Assembly: GCA_019455155.1 (NCBI GenBank)
Contig: JACFMY010000008.1
Span: 1 to 36,145, forward strand
DNA length: 36,145 bases
Reading direction: 5' to 3'
DNA from: Caldilineaceae bacterium
GTDB lineage: Bacteria; Chloroflexota; Anaerolineae; Caldilineales; Caldilineaceae
Part shown: piece by piece, positions 9,630 through 20,738 of the stretch
How the letters are laid out: the number at the start of each line of letters is the position of its first letter
Numbering within the stretch: position 1 is the stretch's first letter
Notes under the pieces: model-generated
Seen by the model: only the letters and a program-made list of their open reading frames with translations
Databases searched by the model: none
What the model was told of the DNA's origin: nothing
Made by a program: the position numbers and the translations under genes

Positions 9630-9682
9630 ACACACAGTGCCCGTCACCGGGCCACCAGACGCGTTTGACCATCCATCGCTGG

Positions 9683-10477
9683 CTAGTGCTCCGCTGTGTC
9701 GGGCATGGAAGCGACGGAAGCGGTATCGCTCTCCAAAGGCGGTGCGGACGCGGCGGCAGCCGCTCGCTGTTCTGTCCAGGCCAGGCCCACAGCGGCGACC
9801 AGGGCCAGCCCAAACCCCAACAGCTGGTCGCGGCGAAACATGCCGGCCACTGCAGCGTTGGCCGCAAAGGCGTCGGCCACCAGCACCACCAGTCCCCCCA
9901 ATAACACCGCGATCCCGATCGTGCGTCCTGGCCGCTCTGGCCTGGCAGTCAGCCAGACAATGACCAGCGCGGTCCAGAATCCTACGGCACGATAGAGCGC
10001 GGCAGGATGCTGCATTTCTCCATAGTAGGGGCGAGCCCAGGGCAGGTCGCTGGGCAGACCAGTGATGGCGCCCGTCAGATAGTCAGAGACGGCGAGCAGG
10101 CCAGCCGCGGTGAGGAGGCCGGCAGAGAGGGCCGCTAGCATACGCACGGGGTGAAGCGCCTGGCGCAGCAGATAGGCATAGCCGGCGATCAGGGCGGCTG
10201 CTAGCCCCGGCCAGAAGACGAAACCACTGGGCCGCAGGCTGAAGATCAGCGCCGGTTCTGCTGCGTAGACATACCAAAACTGGATTACATTCCACAACCT
10301 CGCTACAATTAGCCCGGCAAGCACGGCAAGGAGGCCGGCATTCCAGACATCGTCTACGCGGAGACCCAAACGCCGCCCAAAGCGGCTGGCCGTTTCAAGG
10401 CCCAAAAAGATGGCCAACAGCGCAATGATCGGACCCGTCGGCAATGTCACCGGGCCAAACGGCAAAGAGGAATACAT
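9683..10477 (-). CDS. Lgt-like integral membrane protein lacking the Lgt active-site residues
   Basis: 264 residues with about seven hydrophobic helices. The layout follows prolipoprotein diacylglyceryl transferase: an [10 protein letters not shown] segment (59-68), a [12 protein letters not shown] stretch (85-96) where Lgt has FHGGL, a [10 protein letters not shown] loop (139-148), and QHPAALYRA (156-164) where Lgt has RHPSQLYE. Two hallmark sites are changed: the His of FHGGL is Trp89 in FWPGL, and the GRxGNF signature with its essential Arg is LAVSDY (128-133). It therefore resembles Lgt in fold but probably does not catalyse lipoprotein lipidation. The C-terminal ~30 residues are Ala/Ser/Asp-rich and likely disordered. 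It is divergent from the sugar-nucleotide gene at 10531. A canonical lgt is presumably elsewhere, since several lipoproteins are encoded here. Confidence 0.65.
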   Translation of the reverse strand: MYSSLPFGPVTLPTGPIIALLAIFLGLETASRFGRRLGLRVDDVWNAGLLAVLAGLIVARLWNVIQFWYVYAAEPALIFSLRPSGFVFWPGLAAALIAGYAYLLRQALHPVRMLAALSAGLLTAAGLLAVSDYLTGAITGLPSDLPWARPYYGEMQHPAALYRAVGFWTALVIVWLTARPERPGRTIGIAVLLGGLVVLVADAFAANAAVAGMFRRDQLLGFGLALVAAVGLAWTEQRAAAAASAPPLESDTASVASMPDTAEH

Positions 10478-10530
10478 AGTCTAGTCCCAATCAATCCATA
10501 TCAATAGCTAGAGAAAGGACGTAACTGCAC

Positions 10531-11472
<942 letters not shown>

Positions 11473-11607
11473 AGGTTTCCCAGGACGGCTCAACGCAAGG
11501 ATTGCAGGCCAGGGCGACAGTGCCAGGCAGTTGGTCTCACACGAGGAGACAAGAGGCGGCCTGCTGCTATTCGATGCTGGGTTACGGCGCTCGAGGGGCA
11601 TTTAGGA

Positions 11608-11613
11608 TATAAT
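11608..11613 (+). promoter_or_regulatory. Perfect -10 box placing lepA on a possibly leaderless mRNA
   Basis: TATAAT occurs at 11608-11613, and only 7 nt separate it from the lepA ATG at 11621. A start 7-8 nt after the -10 would fall on or beside the ATG. No Shine-Dalgarno sequence is present in the 20 nt before lepA, which fits leaderless initiation. There is no convincing -35 element. Confidence 0.55.
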
Positions 11614-11620
11614 CAGCAAT

Positions 11621-13416
<1,796 letters not shown>

Positions 13417-13420
<4 letters not shown>

Positions 13421-14271
13421 GCAGGATACGTACCAAAAAGTCGCTGGCGCAGAACTTCCTGGCCGACAGGCGCTATCTGGCACCCATGGTCGCCGCGGCT
13501 GAGTTGGGCCCGGACGATATCGTGCTGGAGATTGGCCCGGGCCGTGGCGTTCTGACCAGGGAGCTGGCTGCCCGTGCGGCTGCGGTAGTCGCTGTGGAGC
13601 TGGACGATCGCCTTATCGACGAATTGCACCAGACCTTCGCCGGCCAGCCGCATGTCCACATCATACACGGCGATATCCTCGAGCTGGATCCGGCCGCCAT
13701 TGTCTTTGCAGCCACAAAGGCGACGCCAGCCGCTGCGGCCACGCGCGCCGGGGTCGCCGACCGGCCTTTGCCCATCTATAAAGTCGTCGCCAACCTACCT
13801 TATTACATAACCAGCGCGGTTCTGCGGCACCTACTGGAGGCCGCGCCGCCGCCGGTGCGGGCTGTGGTGATGGTACAGTGGGAGGTTGCGCAGCGGATCT
13901 GCGCTACGCCCGGCGCCATGTCCTTGCTGGCAATCAGCGTCCAGTATTATGCCACGCCGCAGTTGGTGCAGCGGGTGCCTGCCGCCGCGTTCTCCCCGCG
14001 CCCCAAGGTAGACAGCGCGATTTTGCGCCTGGATGTGCACGAGCAGCCGGTGGTCGCGGTGGGGGCGGAGCGCTTCTTTGACGTTGTTCGCGCAGGGTTC
14101 AGCCAGAAACGCAAGCAGTTGCTCAATTGTCTTGCGGCTGGCCTCCACCTGCCCAAGGACACTGTCCGCACCTGGCTAGATGGCATTGGCATCGACCCAA
14201 CCCGGCGCGCTGAGACCTTGAGCCTGGACGAATGGGAACGCGTCTGTCTGGCGAGGCCGCCGGCGCAGTAA
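13417..14271 (+). CDS. rsmA: 16S rRNA (adenine(1518)-N6/adenine(1519)-N6)-dimethyltransferase RsmA (KsgA)
   Basis: 284 residues starting at the ATG that overlaps the lepA stop (ATGA, 13417-13420), which implies translational coupling; a longer in-frame opening at 13282 runs inside lepA and is rejected. The enzyme dimethylates the two adjacent adenines in the helix 45 loop of 16S rRNA. Motifs are KKSLAQNFL (7-15), LEIGPGRGVLT (37-47), AVELDDRL (59-66), HGDIL (84-88) and the catalytic NLPYYIT (126-132). Between HGDIL and NLPYY there is an insertion of about 20 Ala/Thr-rich residues (about 97-115) relative to the usual spacing. The C-terminal helical domain is complete. Confidence 0.95.
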
Positions 14272-14442
14272 CCGGTATGTAACCCCCGTATGTATAACTG
14301 TCACCGTCAAGCCCAGCGCCGCCCACGAACCCACGCGCTGAGCCTGCAGATTGACGAACGAGAGTAATTCTGAACGCGCCACTCCTAAAGCGCCCTCCCG
14401 TTCTTGCCAACCACTTGCTCGATAGATGGGAGATCCAGAGGC

Positions 14443-15261
14443 ATGACGATTTCGAATCCAACCGAGGCGACAGACGCAGCCCCCCTGCAGCGTGGCCGGG
14501 GCCGGCTCCAGGATAAGGTCGCTATCATTACCGGCTCCGCGCGCGGCATCGGCGCCGCCACGGCGATCACCTTCGCCCGCGAGGGCGCACAGGTGGTGAT
14601 CTGTGACATCATGGCCGAACAGGGTAAAGAGCTGGCCAGCCAACTGAACAGCACCTACGCGAATGGCCGGCCCACCGCGATCTTTGTCCCCGCCGACGTC
14701 ACGAACGCTAACAGTGTGGCCAATCTGGTGCAGCAGACGGTCCACCATTTCGGTAAGCTTGATATATTGGTCAACAACGCCGGCATTACTCGCGACGCAC
14801 AGCTTAAGAAAATGGACGAGGAAGACTTTGACCTCGTCGTGGATATTAATCTAAAAGGGGTCTTTCTCTGTGGTAAAGCCGCGGCCAACCAAATGCTGGT
14901 CCAGGGCCATGGCGGCGTCATTCTCAACGCGGCCAGTATTGTCGGCATCGACGGCAATTTTGGGCAGACCAACTATGTGGCGACCAAGTCCGCGGTCATT
15001 GGCATGACCAAAGTGTGGGCCCGCGAGCTGGGTCCCAAGGGCATTCGCGTCAACGCGCTGGCGCCCGGCTTCATTGACACCCCAATGACGGCACAGATGC
15101 CCGAGAAGATCTACAACATGATGGTGGAACGCACACCCCTGCGCCGGGCCGGTGTGCCCGAAGATGTGGCCAACGCCTACCTCTGGCTTGCCAGCGACGA
15201 GGCCGCCTTTATCAACGGCGTCGTCCTGCGTGTAGATGGCGGTATCGTAATCGGAACCTAG
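14443..15261 (+). CDS. FabG-like short-chain dehydrogenase/reductase
   Basis: 272 residues from ATG at 14443, preceded by CAGAGG; an in-frame ATG at 14404 has no better signal. The classical SDR pattern is intact: TGSARGIGAA (30-39) for NAD(P) binding, NNAG (111-114), and the Ser165-Tyr178-Lys182 catalytic set in NAASIVG...YVATKSA. The end (FINGVVLRVDGGIVIGT) is as in 3-oxoacyl-ACP reductases. It reduces a 3-oxoacyl thioester or related ketone; the close match to FabG motifs favours fatty-acid or PHB-type substrates, but other SDR roles are possible. About 24 extra residues precede the Rossmann fold. It lies 171 nt after rsmA and probably has its own promoter. Confidence 0.82.
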   Translation: MTISNPTEATDAAPLQRGRGRLQDKVAIITGSARGIGAATAITFAREGAQVVICDIMAEQGKELASQLNSTYANGRPTAIFVPADVTNANSVANLVQQTVHHFGKLDILVNNAGITRDAQLKKMDEEDFDLVVDINLKGVFLCGKAAANQMLVQGHGGVILNAASIVGIDGNFGQTNYVATKSAVIGMTKVWARELGPKGIRVNALAPGFIDTPMTAQMPEKIYNMMVERTPLRRAGVPEDVANAYLWLASDEAAFINGVVLRVDGGIVIGT

Positions 15262-15313
15262 AGAGCACCCGCGGTTCCCTGCCCTATGGCAGGGCAGACC
15301 TAACTTCACATAG

Positions 15314-15342
15314 AGCGCCGATCTGCTGCAGGTCGGCGCTTT
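15314..15342 (+). terminator. Probable intrinsic terminator after the FabG-like gene
   Basis: AGCGCCGA (15314-15321) pairs perfectly with TCGGCGCT (15333-15340) around an 11-nt loop, followed by a short T-rich tail (TTTCGCTT). A smaller 7-bp hairpin, CCCTGCC/GGCAGGG with loop CTAT, lies just upstream at 15277-15294. The tail is weak, so efficiency is uncertain. Confidence 0.5.
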
Positions 15343-15370
15343 CGCTTGGACGAGACCTTTTGTAGAATGA

Positions 15371-15380
15371 GTTGCGCAAC
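15371..15380. promoter_or_regulatory. 10-bp palindrome GTTGCGCAAC before the LuxR-kelch gene
   Basis: The perfect palindrome lies directly upstream of the ribosome binding site and 2 nt after a TAGAAT box (15363-15368). Its position fits an autoregulatory operator for the adjacent HTH protein. This is a position-based inference only. Confidence 0.35.
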
Positions 15381-15397
15381 GAAAGGTCGTGCAGCCA

Positions 15398-16783
15398 ATG
15401 CCAGATGCCCTTGACACGCGGGAACTTCCGCTGGAGAACCCCCTCAGCGAACGTGAAATGGAGGTGGCAAGCTTGCTGGTGACGGGCGCCAGCAATGCCG
15501 AGATCGCGCGTGAGCTCATAATCAGCCCCCATACCGTCAAGGTCCATCTGCGCAACATCTTCGAGAAGCTCCAGGTCAACAGCCGCACAGAAGCATCCAT
15601 GGTGCTGGTCAAACGGGGCTGGGTGGCAGTTCCTGGTGTCACGGTAGAGCCCGATGAAGGCGAGGAGCCAACACCTCCCGAGCCGCCCCCGCTGGCGCCG
15701 ATTCCCCTGCGCTCGACGCCGTGGCAGCGTGTCTACATGGCGGCCAGCCTCCTCTTCTGTCTCCTGCTCTTGGGCACGCCCTATCTTTCCACCTTGCAAG
15801 GACGCACGACGGCGGCCCTGCTCACCGACAGTCATCTGGCGCGGACCGCGGCGCCGGCCGCGCGGCTGGAGCCCCGCTGGGAGCTACGGACACCCTTGAA
15901 GCGCCCCCTGGCCCGGCTTGCCATGACTGCACTGGACGATCGACTCTTCGTCATGGGCGGCGAGACCCCAGCCGGCGAAGCAGTGGCCGATATGCAGATC
16001 TACGATCTGAGCATCAACGATTGGTCCACTGGCACGCCGCTGCCGTTGCCCCTGGCGAACCTGGCCGCGGCCACACTCAATGGGCGTATCTACGTGGCCG
16101 GCGGGAGCACCAATCCGGACGCGCCGGGGGCGAATCCGGTACCCGTTGACAAGCTGCTCCAATATGACGTGGCGCAGGACGAGTGGAGTGAGCTGCTACC
16201 CTTGCCCTACCCGGTGGCCGGCGCGGGCATGGCGGCTGATGACCGGTATCTCTACGTTGTGGGAGGCTGGGATGGCCGCAATATGCATGATGAAGTCTGG
16301 CGCTTCGAACCGGCGCTCAAGGGGGCGACGGCCGTCTGGGAATTGATTGGCCATCTGTCGAAAGCACGCGCCTACATGGGTGTAGCCGCAGCGGGCGGTG
16401 AGCTCTATGTCGTCGGCGGCTACGATGGGCAGCGGGAATATGACCTGGCCGAGGCGCTGAATCCAATCTCAGGCCAGCGACGTGAGCTGCCCGCGCTTGG
16501 CACGCCGCGTGGCGGCCTGGCGCTGGTCTACGACGGCCTGGCGCTCTACGCGCTGGGAGGCGGCTGGATGCAACCGCTGACCAACCATGAACGTTTCGAT
16601 CTCACCGCCAATAGCTGGAGCAACTTCACATCCCCGATCCAGGGTGAGTGGCGCAGCATGGCCGCGACCGGCGTCAATGGCCGGCTCCACATTGCCGGCG
16701 GCTGGGCAGGCGACTACCTGGACAGCCATCTCCAGTATCAAAGCTCGTTCCGCGCCCTACTGCCCGTGATTACCAGCGATTGA
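15398..16783 (+). CDS. Transmembrane LuxR-type HTH protein with extracellular kelch beta-propeller
   Basis: 461 residues from ATG at 15398; GTG at 15389 is possible but lies only 2 nt from GAAAGG. Residues 15-75 are a GerE/LuxR HTH (LSEREMEVASLLVTGASNAE, then SPHTVKVHLRNIFEKLQV), the DNA-binding domain of NarL/LuxR regulators. A Pro/Glu-rich linker (84-107) leads to one membrane helix (about 112-131). The rest, about 160-460, is a kelch propeller: repeated blade endings FVMGGE, IYVAGGS, LYVVGGW, LYVVGGYDG, LYALGGG and LHIAGGW give about six blades. The N-terminus should be cytoplasmic and the propeller outside. This is a one-component, ToxR-like arrangement rather than a response regulator, as no receiver domain is present. 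Ligand and target genes are unknown; the convergent neighbour acts on cell-wall polysaccharide. Confidence 0.8.
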   Translation: MPDALDTRELPLENPLSEREMEVASLLVTGASNAEIARELIISPHTVKVHLRNIFEKLQVNSRTEASMVLVKRGWVAVPGVTVEPDEGEEPTPPEPPPLAPIPLRSTPWQRVYMAASLLFCLLLLGTPYLSTLQGRTTAALLTDSHLARTAAPAARLEPRWELRTPLKRPLARLAMTALDDRLFVMGGETPAGEAVADMQIYDLSINDWSTGTPLPLPLANLAAATLNGRIYVAGGSTNPDAPGANPVPVDKLLQYDVAQDEWSELLPLPYPVAGAGMAADDRYLYVVGGWDGRNMHDEVWRFEPALKGATAVWELIGHLSKARAYMGVAAAGGELYVVGGYDGQREYDLAEALNPISGQRRELPALGTPRGGLALVYDGLALYALGGGWMQPLTNHERFDLTANSWSNFTSPIQGEWRSMAATGVNGRLHIAGGWAGDYLDSHLQYQSSFRALLPVITSD

Positions 16784-16793
16784 CGCAGATCAA

Positions 16794-16848
16794 GCCTGCC
16801 GGCAGTCTGTACCGCCTGCCGGAGGCAAGGGCGTAGGCAGTCTATACC
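16794..16848 (+). repeat. Short interleaved direct repeats in the convergent intergenic region
   Basis: GCCTGCCGG occurs at 16794-16802 and 16814-16822, and CAGTCTGTACC at 16803-16813 recurs as CAGTCTATACC at 16838-16848. The first junction includes the palindrome CTGCCGGCAG (16796-16805). The unit may be a REP-like element or a degenerate terminator between the converging LuxR-kelch and deacetylase genes. Confidence 0.45.
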
Positions 16849-16905
16849 TCGTCAAACACGAACTCAGAGGCGCGGCGATGGGGGCAGCACAGCAGTCGCC
16901 GCAGT

Positions 16906-18039
16906 CTACCAGTCCAGTGACATCAGGCGCAGCAGTTCATCCGCGCTCGTGGTGTTCCGCACACGAATCCGTTCCAGCTCAAACAGGTGGTCCATACGCT
17001 GGGCCATCCCTTGCACGGTAGTGACGCCTCCCCAGTAGCCCGCACTGTGAAAGACGGCGATCGTGTTCTGGTCGTAATCGCCTGCCGGGTAGGAGACAAA
17101 GCGTGGCCGCGTGCCCAGCTCGAACTCGATGGTTTCCAGGCTGCCCAAGGCCTGCCACACGAGATAGTCCGTGTCCTTCTTCTCCAGGCTGAAATGGTTA
17201 CGACCATGTGATTCGATAGACATACCCGCGGCAAGCATTTCTCGCGCCATGTCCCACGTCAGGTATTCGGGCCGCTCTTCATCGAGAAAATCAGAAACAA
17301 CGAAGAAAGTGGCGGTCATCTCCCGCTCGACCAGCAGAGGAAACGCGTTGGTGTAGTTATCCCGGTACCCGTCATCGAAAGTGAGAATAACCGGATGCTC
17401 GGGCAGCGGAACACCGCGCGTGAGGTAGGCCACCAGGTCGTAGAGGCTGACCGTGGTATACCCTGCCGCCAGCAGGTGGTCAAGATGCTCGGCAAAGCGG
17501 TCCGGCGGTACGGAGAGGTCGGTGCGGTAGACATCGGCGCCAGGCGGCGGCGCGCTGAGATAATGGTACATCAGGATGGGTAGCCGGACCGTGCGCGCGA
17601 TGCCGTCAGGGGTCGGCGCCAGGGTAGGAGAGGGTTCAGCTGCAGGTGTTGGCGTGGGCAACAGGCTGGACAGCAAGATGGCCGGCGTAGGCGTGGCGCT
17701 TGCAGTTGGCGTCGCCTCAGCAGCAGGCGTGAACGTTGGCGTGGCAGGGGTTGGTGTGGCTAGCGTAGTTGCCGTTACACCCTGCAACGTATCTTGCAGC
17801 GTCGCGTGCTCGAGGGGCGCACTTATGGTAACTAGCGGCGAAATCGCGCTGTCAGCGGCTGGAGCGCTCACCGTATGATCCGCGGCGGCAGTGTCCAGAT
17901 ATGGCCCGCCACAGCCGCTGATTGCTATGCCTACAGCGATGATTGAAGTTAAGAACCACCATAGCTGGCACCTGGCGCCGGCTTCTGTTCGGTAGTCAGG
18001 GGTCAGGTATTGGCCCATGGATTGTATGGTATCACGCAT
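16906..18039 (-). CDS. Lipoprotein polysaccharide deacetylase (NodB homology, carbohydrate esterase 4)
   Basis: 377 residues. A hydrophobic segment (26-40) ends in the lipobox ISGC (40-43), so the protein is probably anchored outside the membrane by Cys43. A Thr/Pro/Ala-rich linker (about 50-145) leads to the NodB domain. ILMYHYLS (155-162) opens it, ILTFDDGYRDN (218-228) is motif 1 with the catalytic base and metal-binding Asp, and SHGRNH (277-282) supplies the two metal-binding His of motif 2. SYPAGDYD near residue 317 matches motif 3. CE4 enzymes remove acetyl groups from N-acetylglucosamine in peptidoglycan or other glycans; the exact substrate is not decided by sequence. An alternative ATG at 18018 would keep the signal peptide. 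Confidence 0.87.
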   Translation of the reverse strand: MRDTIQSMGQYLTPDYRTEAGARCQLWWFLTSIIAVGIAISGCGGPYLDTAAADHTVSAPAADSAISPLVTISAPLEHATLQDTLQGVTATTLATPTPATPTFTPAAEATPTASATPTPAILLSSLLPTPTPAAEPSPTLAPTPDGIARTVRLPILMYHYLSAPPPGADVYRTDLSVPPDRFAEHLDHLLAAGYTTVSLYDLVAYLTRGVPLPEHPVILTFDDGYRDNYTNAFPLLVEREMTATFFVVSDFLDEERPEYLTWDMAREMLAAGMSIESHGRNHFSLEKKDTDYLVWQALGSLETIEFELGTRPRFVSYPAGDYDQNTIAVFHSAGYWGGVTTVQGMAQRMDHLFELERIRVRNTTSADELLRLMSLDW

Positions 18040-18145
18040 CGACGACGGTAGACAACATAATATATTTGTCGCGCGCCTGCCAGATTTTCATGCAACGTTT
18101 GTCGTCAATCTATGTTTCAATTACACAGAGATTTTCATGGGGTGA

Positions 18146-18174
18146 TTGACAAATCCATTTGTCCCATCTATACT
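18146..18174 (+). promoter_or_regulatory. Sigma-70-type promoter of the rpiR-type gene
   Basis: TTGACA (18146-18151) and TATACT (18169-18174) are separated by exactly 17 nt. Transcription should begin near 18181, leaving a leader of about 110 nt before ATG 18292. A second TTGACA at 18174-18179 has no good -10 partner. Confidence 0.75.
18148..18163. promoter_or_regulatory. 16-bp dyad operator inside the rpiR promoter
   Basis: GACAAATCCATTTGTC is a perfect inverted repeat (7-bp arms, CC spacer) that begins inside the -35 box and fills most of the promoter spacer. A protein bound here would block RNA polymerase, as in an autorepressed gene. Half-sites ATTTGTC and GTTTGTC recur upstream (18064-18070, 18097-18103). 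Confidence 0.6.
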
Positions 18175-18291
18175 TGACAGACGAAAGTTTCACCAATTCA
18201 GATGGATTTCTCCATGTAATCAACAAGGAAGCTGCTATATGTTCACATAGATCTCGGATTGCTCATCACTCGTACATTTTAGGGGGGCCAG

Positions 18292-19170
18292 ATGTATAGG
18301 GAAAAAATCCGTGAATACTACGACCACTTGAGCCGTAGTTACCGAAAAGTCGCGGATTATATCATGAGCAACTACTACGATGTGTCTTTCATGACCGCGG
18401 CGCAGCTTGCGTTTGCCGTGGGTGTGGATACGACCACCGTAGTACGCTTTTCGCAACGACTCGGTTACAACGGCTATCCAGAACTGCTCCACGACATCCG
18501 GGAGCAGGTCAAGACTGAGATCTATGCGGCCTACGAGCCAAAGCCGCTAGCAGCAGACGATCCGGCTGGCGTCTTTAAAGACCGCATCGAGCAAGAACGG
18601 CAGAATCTCCAGCAGATGCTGGTGCACAATCCACCGGAACATCTCGAACAGGTAGCTCGCCTCTTTGAGAGAGCCCGGCACATTGTGATCGTGGGCGAAG
18701 GCTATGCTGAAACGGTGGCAGAGATGGTCGCCCAACAATTCCGCCACCGCGGCATTCCAGCAGAGTACCTTCCCAACGATGCAGTGAAGAAGGCAGCCAC
18801 GCTTATGAACGTGGACAGCTCAGTCCTGGTCATCGGCGTGAGCGCCACCGAGTATGGCCGTGACGTTGCCCGGGCCATGGAGTTCGCCCGTGCCCGCGGT
18901 GCCGTCACGCTGGGCGTGATTGGTTCACTGGCCAGTCCCGCCAACCGTATCTCAGATCTCGTTGTTTACGCCCCCACTGACGTCGCCGGGCCGCTGCCTA
19001 GCATCGTCGCCCTCGTCGCCGCACTGAGCAGCCTCGTCCAAGTCGCCGCCAAAGATAGTCCCGAATCCGTGGACCGCCATGTGGAAACCTTCGAGCAGGC
19101 GTACCAATTCCTGGCTCGCGAGGCAGAGATTACGGCGTTGGAAGCGGCAAACGTCGCTGAGGAATCGTAA
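18292..19170 (+). CDS. MurR/RpiR family transcriptional regulator (HTH + SIS)
   Basis: 292 residues, typical length. AGGGGGG lies 5 nt before the ATG. The N-terminal HTH_6 domain (1-77) has the family pattern YRKVADYIMSNYYDVSFMTA...VGVDTTTVVRFSQRLGYNGYPEL. A linker is followed by a SIS sugar-phosphate-binding domain (about 120-260) with HIVIVGEGYAETVAEM and VLVIGVSATEYGRDVARAM. The usual SxSGxT motif of SIS reads GVSATEYG, a divergence that may change ligand preference. Family members sense phosphosugars and control amino-sugar or carbohydrate genes. No sugar catabolic gene is adjacent, so the target is unknown. The neighbouring deacetylase and its own promoter are the nearest candidates. Confidence 0.88.
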   Translation: MYREKIREYYDHLSRSYRKVADYIMSNYYDVSFMTAAQLAFAVGVDTTTVVRFSQRLGYNGYPELLHDIREQVKTEIYAAYEPKPLAADDPAGVFKDRIEQERQNLQQMLVHNPPEHLEQVARLFERARHIVIVGEGYAETVAEMVAQQFRHRGIPAEYLPNDAVKKAATLMNVDSSVLVIGVSATEYGRDVARAMEFARARGAVTLGVIGSLASPANRISDLVVYAPTDVAGPLPSIVALVAALSSLVQVAAKDSPESVDRHVETFEQAYQFLAREAEITALEAANVAEES

Positions 19171-19204
19171 CAGCTACATCACAGATCAAGTGGTCATGCA
19201 GCAG

Positions 19205-19240
19205 GCGGGCGGGGCACCAACTCCCGCCCGCAATCTTTTT
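19205..19240 (+). terminator. Intrinsic terminator of the rpiR-type gene
   Basis: GCGGGCGGG (19205-19213) pairs perfectly with CCCGCCCGC (19223-19231), loop 9 nt, followed by AATCTTTTT. It works only for the plus strand; no T-run follows on the other strand. It ends at the stop codon of the convergent gene. Confidence 0.85.
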
Positions 19241-20738
19241 ACCCTGCGGTGCGGCCATCCCCGTCGCTGCCATCCCTGCGCGCCATGGCCGGAACCGCCC
19301 CCTCGTCGCTGAGCACACCCCTTGCAAACAAGCCAATCGCCAGAAAACTGAGGATGTAGCCAAGATAGTTCTCGTTGAGAAAGCGGCTGCCGTAGAAGAA
19401 TACGAAAAGCAAGACTCCGTAGTGCCAGCACGCGTTGGCTAGCGTGTTGTCGCGCAGCTGCCGCCGCATAAACCAGATCAGGAGCGGCACCGCCAGGATC
19501 ACTTCCAACAGCCAGAACGGCCACTGGCTAAAGCGATCGGACACCAGGCCCAACGCCAGCACAAAATTGCTCGCGCCCCATCCCCAAATCTGGTACCCGG
19601 TCGGCCCCTGCCCGCTGCTCCACCGCCAGACGTCGTCGTACAGCGCGGCCGGATCCCAGAGTACATAGGGTAAGAGCAGCACAGCAAAGGCAAGCAACGC
19701 GGGCCCGGCCCGGCGCAGGATCGCCGGCAGCGCGTGCCACAGGGCTAGCCAGCCACCATGATCCAGCCCCGCATCGTCCTGGACGAGAAGCAGGCCGTAA
19801 AACGGCGCCAGAAACCACGCGGTCGGCTTGCTGGCGCAGGCCAGGCCGAACAAGAGGGCTGACAGGGGCAGCAGCCAGCGAGATGGCTCCCGGCCTTGCT
19901 GCCGCGCCCGCGACCACTGGCGCCACGCTACCAGGCTAAAGACGATCCAGCTCAAGACATAGCCGTCATTCTGGCCAAAGATCACGTCCAGGCCCATGAT
20001 GGGATTGAGCGCCAGCACGGCCACCAGCGCCAGCCGGCTGCGCGTCCCTTCGACCAGCCGTGGGGCCAGGGCCAGCGCAAGCAACAAAAGGGCGAGATAG
20101 ATAAAACGCTGGTCATAGAAGGCAAAGGTCTCGCCGGCCCAGTAGAACGGCGCGCTGAAAACAAAGGTCCACGGCAGGTAGGGATAATGGTAGAGGGCCG
20201 TCCGGTACTCGCTGAACCCCCATTCGGCCATGGGCGTTTCCGTGTAGTCTTCGCGATAGGGATTCTTGCCCTCGAGCAGATAGCGAATCGTGGCCTCGGT
20301 CTGGATGACACCGCCATCGTGGGTATAGCTGGCCGGGCCGCTGCCCTGGCGCAGCAGGATCAGCTTATAGGTGGGCAACACGAGCGCCGTGACAATCATG
20401 GCAGCCAGCGTCCAGGCCTTCAGGCGACGCCACCACCGGCCGGCAAGGGACAGATCCACCACGAAATAGAGGAGCAACAGCCCCAGGGTTGCCGCGTACA
20501 GGAGCAGGCCGATGGGGTCACCTGGCCGCGGCCCCACGTCGCCCATGGCCGCGTAGCCCGCTGCGGGCAGCAACTTACCCAGGATCGGATGGCGCAGCAC
20601 ATCCTGAACGCGCGTGGGCAGCGCGGCCTGTTCCGCCAATCCCACGATCTGCAGGTGCGCGAAGACCAGCAGCGCCAGCAGCAACGTATCCCAGCCAGGC
20701 CGGCGGCTGTGGGGCGCAGAGGACGGCGCCGGGCTCAC
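19239..20738 (-). CDS. GT-C type integral membrane glycosyltransferase-like protein
   Basis: 499 residues starting at GTG 20738, which overlaps the TGA of the upstream gene (GTGA, 20738-20735) with GAGGGACA a few bases upstream; a longer in-frame opening at 20795 lies inside the upstream gene. About 11-12 hydrophobic helices span most of the protein. After two of them a loop reads [23 protein letters not shown], an extracytoplasmic pattern common in GT-C family proteins of the DUF2029/GT87 type. Next come [20 protein letters not shown] and [16 protein letters not shown], also typical. These enzymes transfer sugars from polyprenyl-phosphate donors on the outer membrane face. Donor and acceptor cannot be read from the sequence. 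Confidence 0.72.
   Translation of the reverse strand: MSPAPSSAPHSRRPGWDTLLLALLVFAHLQIVGLAEQAALPTRVQDVLRHPILGKLLPAAGYAAMGDVGPRPGDPIGLLLYAATLGLLLLYFVVDLSLAGRWWRRLKAWTLAAMIVTALVLPTYKLILLRQGSGPASYTHDGGVIQTEATIRYLLEGKNPYREDYTETPMAEWGFSEYRTALYHYPYLPWTFVFSAPFYWAGETFAFYDQRFIYLALLLLALALAPRLVEGTRSRLALVAVLALNPIMGLDVIFGQNDGYVLSWIVFSLVAWRQWSRARQQGREPSRWLLPLSALLFGLACASKPTAWFLAPFYGLLLVQDDAGLDHGGWLALWHALPAILRRAGPALLAFAVLLLPYVLWDPAALYDDVWRWSSGQGPTGYQIWGWGASNFVLALGLVSDRFSQWPFWLLEVILAVPLLIWFMRRQLRDNTLANACWHYGVLLFVFFYGSRFLNENYLGYILSFLAIGLFARGVLSDEGAVPAMARRDGSDGDGRTAG

Larger units (their letters stand above)
18040..18291. promoter_or_regulatory. Divergent control region of the deacetylase and rpiR-type genes
   Basis: This AT-rich stretch contains repeated sites. 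AGATTTTCATG occurs twice as direct copies (18082-18092, 18129-18139). TTTGTC occurs at 18065-18070, 18098-18103 and 18158-18163. GTCAATC (18104-18110) and GATTGAC (18144-18150) form an inverted pair. ATGGA/TCCAT with loop TTTC is at 18202-18215. The density of repeats suggests cooperative binding of a regulator, most simply the adjacent RpiR-type protein. Confidence 0.6.

Noticed and set aside
9639-9652. GCCCG-TCAC-CGGGC hairpin between thiN and the Lgt-like gene
   Set aside because: Only 5 bp and no T-run on either strand, so it is not called a terminator.
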